A DNA stretch of 64,000 nt, taken from positions 1,488,001 through 1,552,000 of the forward strand of contig MU008159.1 of NCBI GenBank assembly GCA_010909165.1. Direction: 5' to 3'. Source of the stretch: Anthoceros angustus (taxonomy: Eukaryota; Streptophyta; Anthocerotopsida; Anthocerotales; Anthocerotaceae). The translations under genes and the position numbers were made by a program. Below, piece by piece: positions 48,000 through 57,711 of this stretch. The notes under the pieces are model-generated. The model made no database searches. It was given only the letters and a program-made list of their open reading frames with translations, and was not told the DNA's origin. Within the stretch, counting starts at the first letter, position 1; each line of letters begins with the position of its first letter.

Positions 48000-48235
48000 G
48001 GTCGGGGGGTAGGGATGAGGACCTAGCAGTACGAGGTCCACAGATAAGGGGTCCGGAGCTTGGGGACCGGACCCCGGTAATAAGTTCGGACCCTGAGGTC
48101 CGAACCCCAGAGACGAGGCCGGACCCAGCCGACCGGACTCAGGAAATAAGACGGACTCCTGGAGTTCAGACTCCGGAGTCGAGACCGGACCTCGAGGTCC
48201 GGACTCCGGCAGTAAGGAGGAGCCCCCTTCGACTT
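48000..48235. repeat. Cluster of GGTCCGGACTCC-like short palindromes
   Basis: Within 0.24 kb variants of GGTCCGGA, GGACCGGACC, GGTCCGAACCCC and GGTCCGGACTCC occur many times in both orientations, separated by AATAAGN spacers such as GTAATAAG and GAAATAAG. Related GGTCCGGA words occur sparsely to the left. Confidence 0.75.
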
Positions 48236-48900
48236 ACGCTAGGGGAGCAGCCGGTGGCCCCACCGAGGGGACCCACGGGAGGCCAGGGAGGATGACGTTG
48301 TGGTAACGGCCGCCGACCGCCACGAGCCCAACCCGGCTGTGATTCCGGAGAAAGGAGGGTCCGCCTCGCGGATCATCCGATTGCGCGCCGCAATCGTGAC
48401 GGAGATTGGACCACCAATCCCAAAGGCGGAACCGGGACCTTCCCACCACCGCCGACGAAGGAGATAGGGGAGGAAATAGGATGGTAGGCGGCCGATTAGT
48501 ATACCGAGCCGCCATCACCGTAATAGGGTGTAATAAAGGCGCCGACTTGGGCGTAGTATAAGAGGGTCATGCCTCAATAAATCATCTTTCTCTTGGTGTT
48601 GATGCGTTCTTGCGAGACCTTGTGTGTCTTCTTGCTAACGTGAGTCTGAGTCAACGGCGAGCAGCGCTCGGAGAGATTGATCGTGGTCCCGTGACGGACC
48701 TAACGTGTTGTGGTGTGTGCGGGGAGGTGGCCGGCCGGCCGGCCGGCCGCGCCGCCGAACGGACCGAACGTGTGAGCCGAGGGGACCCCGGAGGGACTCG
48801 GGAGGCGTCTGAGCCGGACGGAGAGGCCAGCGAGCAGCGGAGGAGGTCCGGATCGTAACCCGCGCTGCTTTCCTAAGACTGATAAGTGTAGTGTGAGTGG
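48236..48900 (+). mobile_element. LTR-like segment
   Basis: A TATA-like GTATAAGAGG at about 48557 is followed 20 bp later by CAATAAATCATCTTTCTC, a promoter and poly(A) signal arrangement typical of the R-U5 part of plant LTR retrotransposons. Upstream 48.24-48.55 kb has a U3-like GC-rich character. I found no second LTR, primer binding site or terminal TG...CA pair, so it may be a lone or truncated LTR. Confidence 0.4.
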
Positions 48901-49182
48901 AGAGAGGAACGGACTAGAGGTGCGAGTGACGAACGTGAACGATACGGACGCGAACGGGTCCTTAAACGTTTGGCCCCACCGGGCCTGTGCGGTGAACGTT
49001 GCGAGTAGTTAGACGCGAACTGATGAATGTGTGCGTTGAGACTGAACGGACGCAAAGTAAGACGAGAATCGCCTGAAACGCTGCAAACGGAGCCTGTCAT
49101 TCCCTTGGGAACGGACTCCTTCCTACAACGACACGGGATTGTGCGCGCCCGGTGCCGCCGAAGTCGCGCCACGCGCCTTAGC

Positions 49183-49530
49183 GGGCGCCGGCCGGCCGGC
49201 GCCCTCCCTCCGCGTGCCACCCGCCGGTGGGCCTACGTATGGGTGGTGCGTGGAGGGCGCCGCCGCCGGCGCCTGCTTGCGCCCACCCGTCGGGCATACG
49301 GCCGGTGGTGCAGGAGGCGCCGGCGGCCGGCCGGCGCCCTCCCTCCCCGCACCACCAGAAACCCCGACGGTGGTGCGGATAGGGCGCCGGCGGCCGGCCG
49401 CCGGCGCCCTCCCTCCACGCCACACCAGAGGCACGGGTGGGGAGGGCGCCGGCCGCCGGCACCTCCCTCCCCGCACCACCTTATGCCCGACGGGTGGAGC
49501 GAACGGGCGCCGGCCGCCGCCGCCTCCCTC
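49183..49530. repeat. GC-rich palindromic minisatellite, block 2
   Basis: Five or more units of 55-75 bp share palindromic cores of GGCGCCGG and CCGGCGCC type, joined by CCTCCCTCC and a CACC-rich spacer (for example CGGTGGTGC). The cores are the same as in block 1 eight kilobases to the left but the spacers differ. Confidence 0.88.
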
Positions 49531-52364
49531 CGCGTGCCCATTGTGGCCTCCTTCCACGCACTCGCAGACGTGGCACTTCCATCAAAAATTCAGTAGGCTA
49601 ACCTTAGAAGCAACCTTGGAATGAAGGCTAACCTTAGAAGCAAATGCCGTCAAATCGAGCCAAGATTTGGTCGAGTGTAGAGGGTACTCCTAAAACATCT
49701 ATATGCGTGGACAAAAAAGCGATAAGGGATAAGCTCATGAGTTGTGTGGCTTAATACAACTCGAGTCAAAGTGCTACCAAGATAATGATGACAATGGGGG
49801 AGAAGTCGACCAAGTGATGAAGGATTGAACTCGGGGATGAGTGAAATCAAATCTGCTTTTTCCGGGTCCCGAGTTAATGTTGTAAGTCCGTTGTCGATGT
49901 TAATGTGTTAGGGAAATACCGTCTGCGGCTTTTGTGGTGTCATAACAAAACCACATTTTCCTCCCAAAATCGAGTATTACTGCCCTTCCCAGAACGGCCT
50001 TCCTCACCGCTCCTACTTTGCATTATTCCGTAGGTTCGAGCCATACCACCATTCGACACAAACATTGCCGGATGGAAAGTAGTAACTTTCTTGGGTGACA
50101 CCCTTTTTCGAGCTGTTTTCGCAATGCCTTCAAAACGCTGTTTTAGGGCCCATCAAAAACCCCCTTCAGAGATTATTTGCGGAAAACCCCCTTCGAGATT
50201 ATTCACCCCCTTCAAAAATTATCATGTTTGCAAAGCAAAAGCACGAAAGAGGAGTGAGGGGATAAGGGATGGAGAGGGACAAAGGGGAGAAAGACAGTAG
50301 TGGGGCTAAGGCTGAGCTTCTAAGAAGATTGGGAATCTGTATTGGAGTTGAGCCCAACTAAATTGAAGTGTAAGAAGATCTCGCGCTTTGGTTGAGAGTA
50401 AAGTTTATCGCTACAAAAAAAAAAATCTCGCGCTTGATAGTTTTACACAAGGAAAATTACAAAAGCAGCGCCCCAAAACACTTTGTGTTGAAGTGCAAAA
50501 GAAGAACAAAAGATAGGATGACTATGGAGCAAAGAGGCACATGGGGCAACGCGGAGAGATAGGATCAAACTTTGCAAGCTTCAACTTAATAAGGAGAGCA
50601 CGGTGCCTCAACCTAGTAAAGAGAGTATGCCTGCAAGCCAGAGAAAGATTGAACCTTAGCAAGCATACTACGCCAAAGAGCTCCAAATATTTGCCCATTG
50701 CCGATCGGATAAGATGTAATGACTCACATAGTCGATCTTCCGCAATGCCTCAACACCTTCTCACCTATCAAACATGCCCAGATGACACTTCTCGAGAAGC
50801 TCCCGCACAAGTCGCTCGCTGTGGTTCCCGTGACAATGAGGACAACACCGCCGATGATATGACCATACATGCACGATCGCCCGAGCCAACTTAGTAGCCG
50901 CTGTTCCTCCGTTTCTGGCTTGCTGTGGTTCTCGTGACGATGAGGACAACATTGTCGATGATATACAGTCCACCCCCCCTAATTGGGACTGGTTTGGAGT
51001 GGCTTTAGAGGTCCCATTAAGGGAGGTGTCCCAATTATATTTTCCCTATTTAATCATAATAAAAATATTATAAAGTTTAAAAAAACCAATTTTTTTTTTA
51101 AAATTTTGATTGATAAATTTTACTAAAAATAACTTTTACCACTTCTGTATAGTTGTTTGAAAGCTAGCACTCTCTCTAAAGCAACATCAAAAAACCTCTA
51201 CCTATCATAAAGGAAAAAGCTTAGCTTAAGAATCTTAGTACCAAAGTGTGCGGAACGGCATGCCATAACTTGTCCACCTCTGTCCTGGTACCGAATCCGT
51301 GTTGATCGGACAAAACTATTGGACCCGATATCCTGGCTGCTGTTATTAAACTCGTTTACACTAGGCTGCTATTCTGAAACCCGTTCACACTAGCCGCTCG
51401 GCCGAAGGTGATATGGCCAATGACGTGCCGCACTTCTCACCGTCCAGAAAGACGTGCGCCTTGTCGATTTGCTCATGAGTTTGGTAGCAACAAACTGAAG
51501 CACTTCTGGGAGTCGGACTCTCGCTGGACCTCCCGTTACATACCTGCAGAACAGGACACCCGCACTTGTGTCACCAAACTGACAGTTACAAACTGAGGCA
51601 GGTTACACTCTTTGCTATGGCAGGTAGTGATTCCCATGATGACACGTCGAGAAGAGTTTATGATGAAGGGGAGGCAGATCGTGATCTCCATATCGGTACC
51701 CTGCGCGTCTGAAGCTAAACTGGTCGGGGATGGACGTCGGGTCGTATGCTCCTCTACAATTTTGCGAAAAGATGGGAGGAGCCTCTCCCTCGGCCCGTGA
51801 TCTCCAAGCCCTGGCCACACAGGCCGTCGGGACTCCTCCAGTCTCTGTATTTCTGAAGCCTGTTCTCACGTTCGCCATCAAGCTTTCGGACGAACCCGAG
51901 CTGAAGACGCTATTAGCGGCAAATGTCAGATGCAACGACCAGTTCCCCTAGAGGCAGTGCCCGGGAGCCCGCGGTCAGCCAAGCTCGATGGTAAGGTTGT
52001 TTCGGGGAGTCTTCTCGGATTACTCTCAGATTTTGTGAAGACGTGAGGTTGGTTGCAGCTGTGGCACGCTTGCAGCTCATATGGCACTTCCTCTGTGGCA
52101 GGTTCGGAGTATATTTGTGCAGCGTCCTTCATCACTTGAATTGTGGAATTAGGCTAGGCCAAGATGGTCTCGATGCTTTAAATTACAGGATTTTCCCGTC
52201 CTTCACGAAGAAGGAAGCCCAGGCCCGAGCTCCTGCTGTCAGGATCTGAGAAGGTAATTGGCCACACCTTTTCTGCTTCGATGCTTCGTATCCAATTTGT
52301 TTCCTCTTCGGATCTACAGGGCTTCTCAGCTACATCATTCGTCCAGAGCGATGGGTGACTTGAG
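49531..52364. other. Non-coding DNA with small repeats
   Basis: No supported gene. An AGGCTAACCTTAGAAGCAA word is doubled at 49594 and 49626. A segment of about 47 bp starting GCTGTGGTTCCCGTGACAAT near 50819 recurs at 50925. Near 50968 the sequence TACAGTCCACCCCCCCTAAT has the look of a Tc1/mariner-type end, without a found partner. An AT-rich stretch follows to 51.2 kb. Frames at 51.6-52.0 kb have no motif. Confidence 0.4.
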
Positions 52365-52504
52365 GAGGCCTCCTGCAGGCGTGCATCTTTCAGTTCACCA
52401 CATTGTTGGTGTATCACATTTTGGATACCCAGATGAGGCCTCCTGCAGGCGTGCATCTTTCAGTTCGCCACATTGTTGGTGTACCACATTTTGGATACCC
52501 AGAT
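52365..52504. repeat. Tandem duplication of 70 bp
   Basis: Copies at 52365-52434 and 52435-52504 begin GAGGCCTCCTGCAGGCGTGC and differ at three positions. They lie within a degraded PPR region, and the duplicated text corresponds on the minus strand to part of a PPR repeat. Confidence 0.93.
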
Positions 52505-53094
52505 ATCAGGGCATTCCATGTCACCACATCCTTTGTGGCCATGCTGTCAAAAACCTGGCATGCATCTTTCAGTTAGCCACATCTTGCATACATGTCCACC
52601 AGGCAGTTGCCAACAAACAAGTTGGCAGGAATGCCACTGTGCACCACATCACAGTGCACTTTTCTGCCAGATTCCAAACATCTGAATGTGCACTTTTCTA
52701 CCAGATACCCGGTCGGCGCCAAATCTGAAGGGCCAGCTACAAAGATCAGGATCCGCCTTCTGCCCCGACCGACGCATCTTATGGTACTGTTGCGCATCTT
52801 ATGGTACCGTCGTGTGGCCTCATGAGATGTGTGCTTTACATGTGCAGATATTGTGGTATTCGTGGCCTCACTAGGCTTCCCGTGCTTGGCATGTGCGAAG
52901 ATTATGGAAAACCGCATGAAGACATCCATGGCCTCCTTTCGATTCTCATTCAAGTTGGACCAAAACATTCTTAAGCTGTACACAGGTTTGGCACAGTGCA
53001 AAACAGAGACTGAGAAATGGTAGACAGCGGCAAGTACCCAAGCGGCAGCTACGAAGATGAGTGTCCGCCTTCTCTCCTGACCTATGCATCTCAT
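52505..53094 (-). pseudogene. PPR (PLS-type) remnant
   Basis: The minus-strand frame ends in GRKVHCDVVHSG followed by NLFVGNCLVDMYARCG, which is the L/S-type PPR signature common in land-plant editing-type PPR proteins. The rest of the frame repeats scrambled pieces of similar character. There is no start, no C-terminal E or DYW domain and several stops, so it is a fossil. Confidence 0.7.
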
Positions 53095-53306
53095 GGTACA
53101 GTTGTATATGGTAGAGCTCTATAGCAACTCAATTGGTTTCCCGAGCTTGGGATGCGCAGAGAGTTATGTGCGGAGATATCGGGAGATTACGGGAAATTGG
53201 ATGAAGACATTTTGTTTACGGGAAATTGAATGAACACATCCATGGCATCCTGCCTACCTCCACATGAATACAGGCGCGAGATATCGTTCCCCATGTACGC
53301 GTTCGA

Positions 53307-53495
53307 CTAATACCCAAGTTTGACAGTGAGATCATGAACTCGTCGCCCCACAACCAAATCCTTCTTAGCTGTACACAGTTTTAGCACAGTATGAAACAGA
53401 GAGGGATGGAACACAGAGCGGCCAGGTATGCAAGCGCAGCTACAAATTCCGCCCTTCATTTGTCCGCCTTCACTTCTGAGAAGTGACATACGCAT
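53307..53495 (-). pseudogene. PPR remnant
   Basis: A short frame reads FHTVLKLCTAKKDLVVGRRV followed by HDLTVKLGY. This is the pattern of one PPR repeat boundary (helix B of one motif and helix A of the next) in PLS-type proteins. A similar piece (HDLAVKVWHESSTY, then YACGGRLQEAMDVF) follows on the minus strand at about 53.63-53.74 kb. Not a functional gene. Confidence 0.65.
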
Positions 53496-53824
53496 CTCAT
53501 GGTACAGATGTATTTGGTACAGTTGTATGGCCTCATCTGGTTTCTCGTGCTTGGCGTGCGCAGAGATTCATGTCCAGAGAATGGAAAACTGCGTGAAGAT
53601 TTGCCCACCCTGGTGAACACATCCATGGCCTCCTGCAACCTACCTCCACATGCATACATGCGCAAGATATACATGGTTCCCCAGTATGTACTCGACTCAT
53701 GCCAAACTTTTACCGCAAGATCATGAACTAGTCGGAGAGCGAGGAGTGGTTGTTTGTCTACGTCAAACGGCCTCAGCGAAAGATGCAATTGATTTTCGTA
53801 ACCTCTGTTATGAGAGGTGGATCA

Positions 53825-54024
53825 GTGTTAGCCATCCGTGTCGTGGATCAGTGTTAGCCATCCATGTCGTGGATCAGTGTTAGCCATCCGTGTCGTGGAT
53901 CAGTGTTAGCCATCCGTGTCGTGGATCAGTGTTAGCCATCCGTGTCGTGGATCAGAGTTAGCCATCCGTGTCGTGGATCAGTATTATCCATCCGTGTCGT
54001 GGATCAGTGTTAGCCATCCGTGTC
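53825..54024 (+). repeat. Minisatellite, 26 bp x about 7.7
   Basis: Eight successive units of GTGTTAGCCATCCGTGTCGT plus GGATCA, the last one incomplete. Four single-base variants occur, three of them in the sixth and seventh units. No hairpin symmetry in the unit and no spacers, so it is a simple tandem repeat. Confidence 0.97.
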
Positions 54025-54358
54025 CAGGTTTCAGTTTGGAGAGGGATGGTTTGGAGGGATGGAATTAGAATTAGGCAGAGAAGTTTCACCCGCGTAATGT
54101 GCGTTAGTTCACGGTCGAAGCACCTGCGGATAGATGCACAACGTATCCATCACTTAAAACAACGTCTTTGTGTTCAAGCCTGTCCGTATAATCTCCGTGG
54201 AACTGTGCAGTCAAACTCCAGAGCTAGTTTCTCAGCATGCCCACAAAGCACATCCTCCTTGTCCTTCCGGCCTCCTTCCTGCATTCGTGCCCTCTATCAT
54301 AAGCGCAATATGCTCTCTTCTTTCTCCTCATCACCTCAGTGGTTGCCTCCACTTTCGT

Positions 54359-54705
54359 TCAGAAGGCAAGCAAATGTAGCCAGGCCCTAATCCCCCATTC
54401 GTCTATACAGAACACGCGGCTCCTGGCTGAGAAGGCACCAGTCTTAGCCAAAATCAGGCCCTCCTGCTCAAGTTGTCCACACACAGCAAGTGCCTCTTGG
54501 CCGAGCCCTTGGTCAGCATACCCGGCTGTCAGCGTATTCCATGTCACAACATTCTTTGAGGCCAAGCTGTCAAAAACGTGGCGTGCATCTTGCAGTTTAC
54601 CACATTTTGCATACCCAGATATTAGTGCACTCCATGTCTCCACATTCTTTGTGGCCATGCTGTCAAAAACCTTGCGTGCATCTTTTAGTTCGGCACATTT
54701 TACAA
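54359..54705 (-). pseudogene. PPR remnant, two repeats
   Basis: The best preserved PPR fossil here. Read on the minus strand it runs ARKVFDSMATKNVETWSALI then SGYAKCGKLQDARHVFDSLA, then NVVTWNTLTAGYADQGLGQE. These are consecutive S and P/L motifs of a PLS array. The frame then loses similarity (AKTGAFSARSRVF). The flanking DNA has further single motifs but no continuous gene. Confidence 0.75.
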
Positions 54706-55683
54706 AGATTGTCCACCAGGCATGCCAAACAAGTTAGTAGGACTGCCGGTCTGAGTCACATCACAGTGCACTTTCCTGCCAGATTCCAAATCGGCGGCAA
54801 ATGCACAAGCCTGAAGGACAGTTCTCTGCACAACCACATGAAGACATTTGATTTGCCCACCGTGGTGAGCCCATCCACGGCCTCCCGCAGCCTACCTCCA
54901 CATGCATACATGCGCAAGATATGGTTCCCCAAGTATGCATTCGACTCTCACCGAAGTTTAACAATGAGATCATGAGCTCGTCACCCCACAACCAAATCCA
55001 TCTTAGCTGTACATAGGTTTAGCACAGTGTAAAGCAACTGCGAAATAGCAGAGTTCGTCTGTGCCACAAATTCCAGGCTTCCCCTGTTGACATAAAGTCC
55101 TCACGGTTATAGCCGTAATGACACCCAGAAACTAGCTGCTCATCAACCATAGCTGGCTTAAGCTTGCTGTTTAACCACAGGAACTCGCCGGACCCTTCAC
55201 GCCGAAAGTCAGGCGAACGGGAGCTCTTCGCATCTCGTCTGTTGTCCCACCACAGGGTAGGGTCCAGAAAGAGTTGTTGCAGTACTCCTGCTCCTGGCGA
55301 CGACCATTGCTGGATAACTCGTCCCCACCCACCGATTATCTCGAAGTGGGAGTACTGGGCTCTTTACATTGCTGCACCTGGAGGCTTTCCTTGCCAGGGA
55401 TTGACTCCCTGAAGTAGGAGTTCCTAGCAGAATCCCTGTACGCACACAAATTTGTTGGGCCCACAACGGGTCCGATTGCCATACTGTGGCCATAGTTCAG
55501 GGACCGCTGTCGGGAGATTTCTAACAATGGACTATGGCAGGATGCCCAGGTACTGCATATGACCACACCACACTGAAGGACAGTGCAGACGCCTTTTTAC
55601 TGAGTACCCACGGCAAAAGACACCCAAACCATTGGAACCAAGTCTAACATGGTTGCTAAACACATAGGTAGATAGACACCCTG

Positions 55684-56080
55684 GTGCAACGAGGATGCCA
55701 TGCCTCACATGCGAATTTCCATTGTGCCTTGAAGAGGTGCATGGCAGAAAATGATCTCGTCTGCGGTGAGGGCGTGCATGCTCTGCTAGTCCAATGTGGG
55801 TACGGCTCGAATGCATTCTTAGGCAGTCACATCATCGGGATGTATCTACATACTCCTCGCGCGGCAGGTTGGAGGACGCTCCACAGGCCTTTTCCTGAGT
55901 GCTGGTTCCCAGCATGTCACATGTGCGCGTCCAGGAGCGCTCTGGCACATGCTCGACATGGGCAGCCCGCACCCGCCCAGGCTATCATCCTCTATCTACA
56001 ATTGTGGGTGCATGAAGCCAAATATGTAACCTCAAGGCGTGTGCCTCGGCGAAGGCCCTGTGTCGAGCAAGGAGGTTCAT
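55684..56080 (+). pseudogene. PPR remnant on the opposite strand
   Basis: The plus strand encodes FHCALKRCMAENDLVCGEGV then HALLVQCGYGSNAFLGSHII and GMY, a first-repeat signature of PLS-type PPR proteins. It then decays into unrelated frame. It is oriented opposite to the remnants at 52.5-54.7 kb, so the fossils come from at least two rearranged copies. Confidence 0.7.
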
Positions 56081-56098
56081 GAACATATTCAGGCTAGT

Positions 56099-56152
56099 GC
56101 GGAGAGGGCGGATGGAATGATGGAAGTCCATCATTCCATCCGCCCTCTCCGC
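56099..56152. repeat. Perfect hairpin, 26-bp arms with 2-bp loop
   Basis: The left arm begins GCGGAGAGGGCGGATGGAAT and ends at 56124. The right arm, 56127-56152, is its exact reverse complement. Immediately to the right a GATGGAAGT-type microsatellite continues to about 56195. Confidence 0.95.
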
Positions 56153-56512
56153 GGATGGAAGTGATGGAAGTCACTTGTGATGGAAGTGATGGAAGTCCTT
56201 GTGAACAAAGTAGTTAATACGCCAAAGCGTGAAGGCTTGAATGAGGCTCGAAAGTGGTGTTTCGACAGTTTACCCACAAGAGGTGGGAAGGTGGGAACAT
56301 GAATGTCCTCGGTTGATGAGTATTCTCGGCATGGGCTAGGGTGGATGAGCCCTAGCTTGGGGGTGCCCCTTCGCCATATGTTTGGATGTGTGTAGCAACC
56401 AGGCTGCACCCGTTGAGAGACCGTAATCAGGGTCTTGTCGAAGCCTCGCCTTGATCGAAATGGGCTCTTAACGACAAGATAATGAAGTATGTGGAGACTT
56501 CATAAAAGGAAC

Positions 56513-56608
56513 GAGATAGGCAATCCCATCTACCCCGAGGCGAACGGGAATAACCCGCACGAGATGGGCAATCCCATCTACCCCGAGGCGAACGGAAATA
56601 ACCCACGA
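56513..56608. repeat. Tandem duplication of 48 bp
   Basis: Units at 56513-56560 and 56561-56608 share GGCAATCCCATCTACCCCGA and the following GCGAACGG..AATAACCC, with four base differences, three of them in the last half. No coding role is evident. Confidence 0.95.
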
Positions 56609-57711
56609 CGGGGCACCAAGCCAGGGAGCGTGCCCTACCCTATGGCCCCCAAGAGAGGAGAAAACTTTGCAACCGGTGCAAAGGTTTTATTATTGAAAAT
56701 AGTCTAAGACTAGATATTTGAATAAATCTTTTAATTATTAATTATTTATATCTTTCCAGAGAGCCATCACTAAATTTTTTATGGAGGTTCTCCACGTAAA
56801 GAGTTTTGAGATTTCTTTTTATTTTTTTTTAATATATGAGTCATACTTATAGAGGTGTCTCAAGTTTCACATTGAATCTTATTTCATAACCGTTCTATTG
56901 CTTAGTTTCTCTCACTACAATGGCTCCAAGCAATTGTGAAATTTGATTGATTTATTGCTTAGTTTCTCTCACTACAATGGCTCCAAGCAATTGTGAAATT
57001 TGATTGATTTATTGCTTAGTCTCTCTCACTACAATGGCTCCAAGCAATTGTGAAATTTGATTGATTTAAAATTTATAAAAATTACGATAGATAATATTCA
57101 TGATTGGTTATAAAAAATTGGTATATTTATTTTCCCATTTCTTTGCTATTGAATCGATTTGAATTATTTTCTAATAAAATATTTTATTTTATTATATTAT
57201 ACTATACATCTTAAAATTATTATTTTCTCAATAAATTTGGTTGCATGTATGGAGTGGATGATTGTATCTTATTTCGTGGAGCCAGTACATCGATGATAAG
57301 CCAGTACAGCGATAGTGGCTGACGATCCGTTTTACCCAAACGGTCATCCGGCATGCAACTACACAACCACAGTTTGCAGCGAAGACGGGTAACTTGCGCT
57401 TATCACAAGAATCAGGTGCATCTCCCCATTTTGGGGGCGCTATACCAACAACGGTATTGGGTCGGCATTCCACGTTTTGAACCCATCGACAGCCTACAAG
57501 ATTGGAAGGTTCCTATACCCAAATGATACAATTCTGAAGACACTGTGCCGGTCTGGGTGACTAGCACCCCATTCACCGCTTCCAGCTTTGCGGTGCCAGA
57601 AACCGTTTACATAGTTAGGGCAAAGACTAAACGTATGGCTGGGTCACTCCAGCGAGGGTGCAGGTTGCCCCACGGTTTGAGCCTGAGTAGAGATTCAGGA
57701 AGATGCCTCCT
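56609..57711. other. Intergenic, AT-rich, no gene
   Basis: The stretch 56.7-57.24 kb is AT-rich and holds a 57-bp triplication listed separately. The stretch 57.24-57.71 kb is the 3' flank of the 6-phosphogluconolactonase gene. No gene motif seen. Confidence 0.5.
56897..57067. repeat. Tandem triplication of 57 bp
   Basis: Three units start at 56897, 56954 and 57011, each beginning ATTGCTTAGTTTCTCTCACT (one T to C change in the third). They are otherwise identical, which indicates a young expansion in non-coding DNA. Confidence 0.97.

Noticed and set aside
50960-51045. Possible Tc1/mariner-type transposon end (TACAGTCCACCCCCCC)
   Set aside because: No inverted partner, TA duplication pair or transposase was found in the window.
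53825-54024. Regular 26-bp repeats resembling a CRISPR array
   Set aside because: There are no unique spacers between units, no dyad symmetry and no cas genes; this is a eukaryotic minisatellite.
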